Positions 58,366-64,000 of a DNA stretch of 64,000 nt are shown here, piece after piece. Made by a program: the position numbers and the translations under genes. This stretch comes from Devosia sp. Root685. GTDB lineage: Bacteria > Pseudomonadota > Alphaproteobacteria > Rhizobiales > Devosiaceae. The notes beneath the pieces were generated by a model. It saw only the letters and a list, made by a program, of their open reading frames with translations, was not told the DNA's origin and did no database searches. The stretch spans positions 808,871 to 872,870 of the forward strand of contig NZ_LMHK01000001.1 of NCBI RefSeq assembly GCF_001427875.1. The letters run 5' to 3'. Position 1 is the first letter of the stretch, and each line of letters starts with the position of its first letter.

Positions 58366-58935
58366 TTAGTTAGGCAGGGCTGCCTTTATGGCCGCCGTCA
58401 CCGCATCGACCGGCTCCATGCCGTCTACGGGGCGCAAGAGACCCTTTTCGGCATAGAAAGCCACGAGAGGCGCAGTCTGCTCCTGATAGACGTCGAGGCG
58501 CTTGCGCAGCACTTCCTCGTTATCGTCGGCGCGGGCTCCACCCGATTCCTTGCCGCGCTGGATAACGCGACGGACCAGTTCATCGGCATTGGCCTTGATC
58601 TCGATGACAGCATCGAGGGCCACGCCCTTGTCCTTGAGCATGCCAGCGAGGGCTTCGGCCTGCGCGATGGTGCGCGGGAAACCATCGAGGATGAAACCAG
58701 GCTTGCAATCGTCGGCATCGAGTCGCTCGGACACGATACCATTGACGATTTCGTTGGAGACGAGATCGCCCCGATCGACGATCGCCTTGGCTTCGAGCCC
58801 GAGGGGCGTCTTGGCGGCGATAGCGGCCCGCAGGATGTCACCAGTGGACAATTGCGGGATGCCGTAGGCCTCAACCAGAATTTTTGCCTGCGTGCCCTTC
58901 CCCGCCCCTGGCGGTCCCAACAGGATCAGTCTCAT
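58366..58935 (-). CDS. adk: adenylate kinase
   Basis: A 189-residue enzyme equilibrating ATP + AMP with 2 ADP. The P-loop is 'LLGPPGAGKGTQAKILVEAYGIPQLSTGDILRAAI', and AMP contacts are 'GFILDGFPRTIAQAEAL'. The LID is short ('KESGGARADDNEEVLRKRL'), so this is the short type without a zinc finger, usual in this order. Its start overlaps the secY stop by four bases (ATGA), translationally coupled. Confidence 0.98.
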   Translation of the reverse strand: MRLILLGPPGAGKGTQAKILVEAYGIPQLSTGDILRAAIAAKTPLGLEAKAIVDRGDLVSNEIVNGIVSERLDADDCKPGFILDGFPRTIAQAEALAGMLKDKGVALDAVIEIKANADELVRRVIQRGKESGGARADDNEEVLRKRLDVYQEQTAPLVAFYAEKGLLRPVDGMEPVDAVTAAIKAALPN

Positions 58936-60269
58936 CGGCGCTTGCCCCCTCCAAGGCGAGATTTCTTCAACAGCCCCTCATATTGCTGGGCCACGAGATG
59001 GCTCTGGATCTGGCTGACCGTATCGAGGGTCACCGTCACCATGATCAAGAGCGAGGTACCGCCAATGAACTGGCTGACCGCCAGCTGGCTGAACATCACT
59101 TCGGGAATCAGAGCCACCACAGTGAGATAGAGTGCACCGACAACAGTGATGCGCGTCAACACATAGTCGATGTGCTGGGCGGTGCGTTCACCCGGACGAA
59201 TGCCCGGAATGAAGCCGCCGGAGCGCTTGAGATTGTCCGCGGTCTCGGTCGGGTTGAACACGATGGCCGTGTAAAAGAACGCAAAGAAGATGATGAAGAA
59301 CGCGAACAAAGCCAGATAAAGCGGCTGGCCACGGCCGAGAAGCGCGGTCACCGTGGTGAGCCAGCTTGGCGCGTTACCCTGAGCGGCAAACGACGCGATG
59401 GTCGCGGGCAGCAAGAGGAGCGAGGAGCCGAAAATCACGGGGATAACGCCCGAGGTGTTGAGCTTCAATGGCAAGTGCGAGGACTCGCCCTGGAACATCT
59501 TGTTGCCCACCTGACGCTTCGGATACTGAATCAGCAGCCGGCGCTGGGCGCGCTCGAAGAAGACGATCAAGGCGATCACCACCAAAGCGAGGACGATCAT
59601 ACCAAGCGCCGCAAAGCCGGGAATAGCGCCCGTACGGCTGAGCTCCAGGGTCTGGGCAATGGTCGAGGGCAGGTTTGCCACGATGCCGGCGAAGATGATC
59701 AGCGAGATGCCGTTGCCGACGCCGCGCGAGGTGATCTGCTCACCCAGCCACATCAGGAACATGGTACCGCCGACCAGCGTAATCACGGTCGAGAGGCGGA
59801 AGAACCAGCCGGGATTGAGAACCACGCCCTGGCTGCCTTCGAGGCCCACGGCAATGCCATATGCCTGAACGGCGCAGAACACGACCGCCAGATAGCGCGT
59901 GTACTGGTTCATCTTGCGGCGCCCGGCTTCACCCTCTTTCTTGAGGGCTTCGAGGCGCGGCGAGGCCGTGGCGATCACCTGCACGACGATCGACGCCGTA
60001 ATGTAGGGAATGAGGTTGAGCGCGAAGATGGCCATACGTTCCACGGCGCCGCCGGAGAACATATTGAACATCCCGATGATGCCCTGCTGGCTCTGCTCGA
60101 AAGTCGCGCGGAACGCGTCAGGGTCAATGCCCGGAACCGGAATGAAGGTGCCCAAACGATAAACAAGCAGCGCGCCCAGAGTGAACCAGATGCGCTGCTG
60201 CAGGGCTTTCGCCTTGGAGAAGGTCGAGAATGAGAGATTGCGAGCTAGCTGCTCGGCTGCGGACGCCAT
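58932..60269 (-). CDS. secY: preprotein translocase subunit SecY
   Basis: A 445-residue ten-helix channel of the Sec translocon. 'LVYRLGTFIPVPGIDPDAFRATF' (helix 1-plug region), 'PYITASIVVQVIATASPRLEALKKEGEAGRRKMNQYTRYLAVVFC', and 'FNPTETADNLKRSGGFIPGIRPGERTAQHIDYVLTRITVVGALYL' (cytoplasmic ribosome-binding loop) are signature regions. It follows rplO after a 225-base spacer that contains a strong terminator, so secY-adk may have their own promoter. Confidence 0.99.
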   Translation of the reverse strand: MASAAEQLARNLSFSTFSKAKALQQRIWFTLGALLVYRLGTFIPVPGIDPDAFRATFEQSQQGIIGMFNMFSGGAVERMAIFALNLIPYITASIVVQVIATASPRLEALKKEGEAGRRKMNQYTRYLAVVFCAVQAYGIAVGLEGSQGVVLNPGWFFRLSTVITLVGGTMFLMWLGEQITSRGVGNGISLIIFAGIVANLPSTIAQTLELSRTGAIPGFAALGMIVLALVVIALIVFFERAQRRLLIQYPKRQVGNKMFQGESSHLPLKLNTSGVIPVIFGSSLLLLPATIASFAAQGNAPSWLTTVTALLGRGQPLYLALFAFFIIFFAFFYTAIVFNPTETADNLKRSGGFIPGIRPGERTAQHIDYVLTRITVVGALYLTVVALIPEVMFSQLAVSQFIGGTSLLIMVTVTLDTVSQIQSHLVAQQYEGLLKKSRLGGGKRR

Positions 60270-60449
60270 ACTTCGCTCCCTAGAGTCTGATATGAGCTGA
60301 ACGCATCAAATCGGCGGCTCTAAAATTTCGTTGCCGCAGGGATTTCGCGAAAAACGCCTGGCATTTTCCGCCCCTGCTCCGTGGCTTTGAGGCCAGGCGC
60401 GCTCGGAGCGCCCAAGGAGCATATAGGACTGCCACCCCGACGCAACAAA

Positions 60450-60487
60450 CCAAAAAGGCGCACCCGACCGCAAGGCCGGGTGCGCAA
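60450..60487 (-). terminator. intrinsic terminator between rplO and secY
   Basis: On the minus strand, GCGCACCCG (60485-60477) pairs with CGGGTGCGC (60466-60458), and then CC-TTTTT (60452-60456). It lies ten bases after the rplO stop. A 9-bp GC stem plus U5 meets the usual criteria for Rho-independent termination inside the ribosomal operon. Confidence 0.8.
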
Positions 60488-60494
60488 AGCCAAA

Positions 60495-60998
60495 TTACTT
60501 GGCAGCGTACGGGGTCTTCTTCCAGGTTTCCTTGGCCGGGATCAGATCGACCTTGCCACCGGCAGCTTCGACAGCGGCCGCAGCACCCTTGGAAACGTGA
60601 TCAACCTTGAAGGTAACCTTCTTGGCCGTGAAACCTTCCGCGCCGATCAGACGCACGCCGTCCTTGGGACGACGGATAACGCCGGCAGCGACGAGCGCTG
60701 CTGCGTCGACCACGCCCTTAACGTCCAGCTTGCCGCTGTCGATATAGGCCTGGATACGATCGATGCGAACCTGGTTCCAATCCTTGGGGTTCCAAGAATT
60801 GAAGCCACGCTTCGGCATACGCATGTGAAGGGGCATCTGGCCGCCTTCAAAGCCGTTGATCGCGACACCGGCACGGGCCGTCTGGCCCTTGCCGCCACGA
60901 CCACCGGTCTTGCCAACGCCGGAGCCGATACCACGGCCAACGCGAACGCGGACCTTGTTAGCGCCGTCGTTGTCGCGAAGTTCGTTCAAACGAGTCAT
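60495..60998 (-). CDS. rplO: 50S ribosomal protein L15
   Basis: A 167-residue protein of the large subunit. '[66 protein letters not shown]' is the L15 glycine/arginine-rich start. The length exceeds the 144 residues of E. coli L15, as in other alphaproteobacteria. It follows rpmD after 15 bases. Confidence 0.98.
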   Translation of the reverse strand: MTRLNELRDNDGANKVRVRVGRGIGSGVGKTGGRGGKGQTARAGVAINGFEGGQMPLHMRMPKRGFNSWNPKDWNQVRIDRIQAYIDSGKLDVKGVVDAAALVAAGVIRRPKDGVRLIGAEGFTAKKVTFKVDHVSKGAAAAVEAAGGKVDLIPAKETWKKTPYAAK

Positions 60999-61013
60999 TG
61001 ATCGCGCTCCCTC

Positions 61014-61202
61014 TTACTCGCCGATTACGCGGACGAGGTGCGTGACCTTCTTGATCATGCCACGGACTTCGGGCGTATCAATCAGCTCGCGCTCTTTGTT
61101 CATCTTGTTCAGCCCGAGACCGATCAGGGTCGCGCGCTGGCTCTTTTCGCGGCGGATCGGGGAACCGACCTGCTTCACGGTAATCATCTTCTTGTCAGCC
61201 AT
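61014..61202 (-). CDS. rpmD: 50S ribosomal protein L30
   Basis: A 62-residue large-subunit protein with '[55 protein letters not shown]', the standard bacterial L30 fold of the right length. It lies between rpsE and rplO with short spacers. Confidence 0.98.
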   Translation of the reverse strand: MADKKMITVKQVGSPIRREKSQRATLIGLGLNKMNKERELIDTPEVRGMIKKVTHLVRVIGE

Positions 61203-61225
61203 TGTGCTTCTCCGTTCCTACGGGC

Positions 61226-61759
61226 TCAGGCTTCGACTGCAGTCTCGCCGCGGCGAGCTTGCAGTTCGGAGACCTTGAGGCCGCGGCGGGCAGCCACGGC
61301 GCGGGGGCTATCAACGCGCTTGAGAGCGTCGAAAGTCGCGCGGACCATGTTGTACGGGTTCGACGTACCGGTGGACTTGGCGACGATGTCGTTGATGCCC
61401 AGGGTTTCGAACACAGCGCGCATCGGGCCGCCGGCGATGATGCCGGTACCGGCAACGGCTGCACGCAGCACGACCTTGCCGGCGCCGTGGCGGCCGGTGA
61501 TGTCGTGGTGAAGCGTACGGGCGTCACGCAGCGGCACGCGGATCATCTGGCGCTTGGCCTGTTCCGTTGCCTTGCGGATCGCTTCGGGAACTTCACGGGC
61601 CTTACCGTGACCGAAACCAACGCGACCCTTCTGGTCACCCACAACGACGAGGGCTGCGAAACCAAAACGCTTGCCGCCCTTAACAACCTTGGCCACACGG
61701 TTGATGTGGACCAGGCGATCGACGAACTCGCTTTCGCGTTCTTGAACGTCTCTGCTCAT
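61226..61759 (-). CDS. rpsE: 30S ribosomal protein S5
   Basis: A 177-residue protein of the 30S body, part of the decoding-fidelity and mRNA-helicase region. '[49 protein letters not shown]' is the double-stranded RNA-binding S5 N-domain, and '[43 protein letters not shown]' the C-domain. It lies between rplR and rpmD. Confidence 0.99.
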   Translation of the reverse strand: MSRDVQERESEFVDRLVHINRVAKVVKGGKRFGFAALVVVGDQKGRVGFGHGKAREVPEAIRKATEQAKRQMIRVPLRDARTLHHDITGRHGAGKVVLRAAVAGTGIIAGGPMRAVFETLGINDIVAKSTGTSNPYNMVRATFDALKRVDSPRAVAARRGLKVSELQARRGETAVEA

Positions 61760-61779
61760 AATGTTTTTCCTCGCCGCTG

Positions 61780-62142
61780 TTAGAACTGCAGACCGCCCTC
61801 ACGGGCAGCATCTGCAAGGGCCTTAACACGGCCGTGATAAATGTAAGCGCCGCGATCGAAGATCACTTCGGCAACGCCAGCCTTCACACCGCGCTCGGCG
61901 ATCAGCTTGCCGACAACAGCGGCAGCTTCAGAAGTGCCGCCGCTCTTGATCGAGCCGCGCACGTCCTTCTCGAGGGTGGAAGCCGCAGCCAGCGTACGAC
62001 CATTCGCGTCGTCGATGATCTGGGCGTAGATATTCTTGTCCGAGCGGAAAACGCTGAGACGGGCGCGACCAAAGGCACGAGCCTTGAGCGCCTTGCGGAC
62101 ACGAGCCTTGCGGCGGTCTGCACCTTTTGCACTGATAGCCAT
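61780..62142 (-). CDS. rplR: 50S ribosomal protein L18
   Basis: A 120-residue 5S rRNA-binding protein. '[35 protein letters not shown]' and '[30 protein letters not shown]' are typical. It lies between rplF (12 bases) and rpsE (20 bases). Confidence 0.98.
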   Translation of the reverse strand: MAISAKGADRRKARVRKALKARAFGRARLSVFRSDKNIYAQIIDDANGRTLAAASTLEKDVRGSIKSGGTSEAAAVVGKLIAERGVKAGVAEVIFDRGAYIYHGRVKALADAAREGGLQF

Positions 62143-62154
62143 AGGTGGCGCTCC

Positions 62155-62688
62155 TTACTTCTTCTTGCCTTCTTTGCGGAAGACCTGCTCGCCGGCGTAA
62201 CGCACGCCCTTGCCCTTGTAGGGCTCGGGGGGACGCCAGCCGCGGATCTCCGCAGCGACTTGACCGACCTGCTGCTTATCAATGCCGGTGATGACGATTT
62301 CAGTCGGAGCCGGCACGGCCAGGGTGATACCCTTGGGAGCCGCATAGATCACTTCGTGGCTGAAACCGAGCGAAAGCTTGACATCCTTGCCCTGCAGCGC
62401 GGCGCGATAACCAACGCCCTGGATGGCCAGCTTCTTCTCGTAACCAGCGCTCACCCCGGTGACCATGTTCTGGATCAGCGCGCGGGTGGTGCCCCAGGCA
62501 GCACGAGCTTCACGGGTGTCGTTAGCGGGGGTGATGACGATGCCATCCGAACCCTGCTCAATATTGACGATATCCATGAGCGTGAGGCTCAGTTCGCCCT
62601 TCGGGCCCTTGGCGGAGACGTCGCGACCATTGATCGTGACCGTAACGCCATTAACCGGGGCCACCGGTTTCTTGCCAGTACGTGACAT
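62155..62688 (-). CDS. rplF: 50S ribosomal protein L6
   Basis: A 177-residue protein with two L6 domains near the factor-binding centre. '[37 protein letters not shown]' and the C-terminal '[33 protein letters not shown]' are diagnostic. It is preceded by a 183-base spacer, long for this operon, with a small CGTTTC-GAAACG hairpin (62761-62775) and no gene. Confidence 0.98.
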   Translation of the reverse strand: MSRTGKKPVAPVNGVTVTINGRDVSAKGPKGELSLTLMDIVNIEQGSDGIVITPANDTREARAAWGTTRALIQNMVTGVSAGYEKKLAIQGVGYRAALQGKDVKLSLGFSHEVIYAAPKGITLAVPAPTEIVITGIDKQQVGQVAAEIRGWRPPEPYKGKGVRYAGEQVFRKEGKKK

Positions 62689-62871
62689 TCTATATCCTTG
62701 AGTAATCGTCTTACCGCGCAGACAATGCGCGTGAAAGTGCCCGAAAACGGAGCCGACCAGCGTTTCCGAGAAACGTTGATCGCGCTCCTATCAGTTTTTG
62801 CCGCACTTACAACAGGAAAGTGGAAACCACCCGCCCTCGAAGTGCTTCAATGAGCTTCGGGCCCACACGCA

Positions 62872-63270
62872 TTAGAATACGCGGCAGAGTACCTCGCCAC
62901 CAACGTTAGCAGCTTTGGCTTCGTGGTCGGCCATCACACCCTTGGGGGTGGAGAGGATCGAAACACCGAGGCCGTTAGCCACCTGAGGAATATTCTTAAC
63001 CGACGCGTACACGCGGCGGCCAGGACGGGAAACGCGCTCGATGGTGCGGATCACGCCTTCATTGTCCGAATACTTGAGTTCGATTTCGTATTCGGCAGCG
63101 CCGTTCTCGAACTTGGTCTCCGAATAGCCGCGGATAAAACCCTCGGACTGGAGAACGTCCAGCACGCGACCACGAAGGGTCGATGCCGGCGTCGAAACGG
63201 AATTCTTGCGACGCTCCTGAGCGTTGCGGATGCGGGTCAGCATATCGCCGATGGGATCGGAAAAGCTCAT
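62872..63270 (-). CDS. rpsH: 30S ribosomal protein S8
   Basis: A 132-residue protein binding the 16S central domain. '[30 protein letters not shown]' and '[51 protein letters not shown]' are standard. In E. coli S8 is the translational repressor of the spc operon; whether this holds here is unknown. It lies 12 bases after rpsN. Confidence 0.98.
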   Translation of the reverse strand: MSFSDPIGDMLTRIRNAQERRKNSVSTPASTLRGRVLDVLQSEGFIRGYSETKFENGAAEYEIELKYSDNEGVIRTIERVSRPGRRVYASVKNIPQVANGLGVSILSTPKGVMADHEAKAANVGGEVLCRVF

Positions 63271-63282
63271 TTATGTCTCTCC

Positions 63283-63588
63283 TTACCAGCTCGACTTAAC
63301 CAGACCCGGGATCTGACCCAGGTTGCCCAGCTGACGCAGGGCGATACGGCTCATCTTGAGCTTGCGATAGTAGCCGCGCGGGCGACCGGACACTTCGCAA
63401 CGGTTGCGAACGCGAACCTTTGCGGAGTTGCGCGGAAGTTCGGCCAGCTTGAGGGTGGCCTTGAAGCGCTCGTCGATGGACAGAGTCTGGTCCTTGACGG
63501 TCGCCTTGAGCTCGGCACGCTTGCCAGCATACTGCTTGGCGAGCGCAGCGCGCTTGTTGTTCTTCTCGATGGAGCTGGTCTTTGCCAT
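63283..63588 (-). CDS. rpsN: 30S ribosomal protein S14
   Basis: A 101-residue S14 of the zinc-free type: the paired CxxC motifs of the short form are absent and only '[41 protein letters not shown]' remains. '[27 protein letters not shown]' is the longer N-terminal helix of this type. It lies between rplE and rpsH. Confidence 0.98.
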   Translation of the reverse strand: MAKTSSIEKNNKRAALAKQYAGKRAELKATVKDQTLSIDERFKATLKLAELPRNSAKVRVRNRCEVSGRPRGYYRKLKMSRIALRQLGNLGQIPGLVKSSW

Positions 63589-63618
63589 ATCCTGATCCTT
63601 TATCCCTTCCCTGCCCGC

Positions 63619-64000
63619 TTACTGGCGGAACGGGAAGTTGAAAGCGCGCAAAAGAGCACGAGCTTCATCATCCGTCTTGGCCGTCGTGGCAATCACGATA
63701 TCCATGCCCCAAACCTGATCGATCTGATCATAGTTGATTTCGGGGAAAACGATATGTTCCTTGAGGCCCATGGCATAGTTGCCACGACCATCGAAGGAGT
63801 TCGGATTGAGGCCACGGAAGTCGCGGACGCGCGGCAGTGCGATGGTCACCAGACGATCCAGGAACTCGTACATGCGCGTCTTGCGCAGCGTGACCTTCAC
63901 GCCGAGCGGCATTTCTTCACGGACCTTGAAGCCTGCGATCGACTTGCGGGCATGAGTGATAACCGGCTTCTGGCCAGCGATCTTCTCAAGCTCGGCAGCA
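63619..64000 (-). CDS. rplE: 50S ribosomal protein L5, 5' part beyond the window
   Basis: The C-terminal 127 residues of L5, the 5S rRNA- and P-site-tRNA-contacting protein. The frame runs off the window end at 64000. Visible are '[36 protein letters not shown]', '[23 protein letters not shown]', '[18 protein letters not shown]' and the end '[10 protein letters not shown]'. An internal Met at 63912 is not the start, since conserved L5 sequence continues upstream. Confidence 0.97.
   Translation of the reverse strand, partial: AAELEKIAGQKPVITHARKSIAGFKVREEMPLGVKVTLRKTRMYEFLDRLVTIALPRVRDFRGLNPNSFDGRGNYAMGLKEHIVFPEINYDQIDQVWGMDIVIATTAKTDDEARALLRAFNFPFRQ

Overview
The window reads as chromosomal core genome of a high-GC alphaproteobacterium of the order Hyphomicrobiales (Rhizobiales). 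Devosiaceae is a reasonable guess, but that is inference from gene content only. Pointers to this group are MipZ, an NDUFA12-like complex I accessory protein, ATP12, DUF1489 and DUF2155 proteins, an Omp25/31-type porin-like barrel, an RNase E with an acidic insert in its S1 region, and several alphaproteobacterial gene neighbourhoods (rne / amidase / mrcA; aroQ-accB-accC-aat next to DUF2155 and NDUFA12; rarA-crcB-rluC-HAD-ATP12 near the ribosomal protein operon). I see no rRNA, CRISPR array, insertion sequence, prophage or plasmid gene.

Layout. 1-10 kb: cell-envelope genes (a truncated DD-carboxypeptidase with a SPOR domain, a MATE exporter, tRNA-Leu(CAA), an Omp25-like barrel, a DUF4344 metallopeptidase, class A PBP and cell-wall amidase). 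10-13 kb: RNase E behind a long leader. 13-17 kb: small accessory genes (WYL regulator, VOC, GNAT, aminotransferase, DsbA-like). 17-22 kb: aroQ, accBC, aat, an APH(3')-like kinase overlapping aat, DUF2155 and NDUFA12. 22-36 kb: mixed metabolic and regulatory genes, including a GH3 beta-glucosidase, an HxlR/DoxX divergent pair, mipZ, DUF1489-GST, a 33-residue membrane peptide, mgtE, and tRNA-Leu(GAG). 36-46 kb: a lone FliN-like gene, lipB, rimO, a sulfate ABC transporter without its ATPase, and folP-folB-folK. 45-50 kb: the rarA-crcB-rluC-HAD-ATP12 operon on the minus strand. 50-55.6 kb: a DegP-type protease, then an ornithine-decarboxylase-type enzyme, a P-loop kinase-like protein, an SDR and a YciI protein between two dispersed repeats. 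55.7-64 kb: the distal ribosomal protein operon on the minus strand, from rplE (cut by the window end) to rplQ with secY, adk and rpoA.

Three families of short dispersed palindromic repeats occupy gene ends. The ribosomal protein operon has unusually well-structured spacers: a canonical terminator between rplO and secY, a perfect 15-bp hairpin between adk and rpsM, and a long two-part hairpin between rpsM and rpsK.

I did not find a clear new multi-gene defence, secretion or biosynthetic system. The most interesting items are the structured ribosomal-operon spacers, the 33-residue membrane peptide with its own terminator, the aat-coupled APH(3')-like gene, the lone FliN-like gene beside lipB, and the RNase E leader with a stem-loop and an overlapping candidate upstream ORF.
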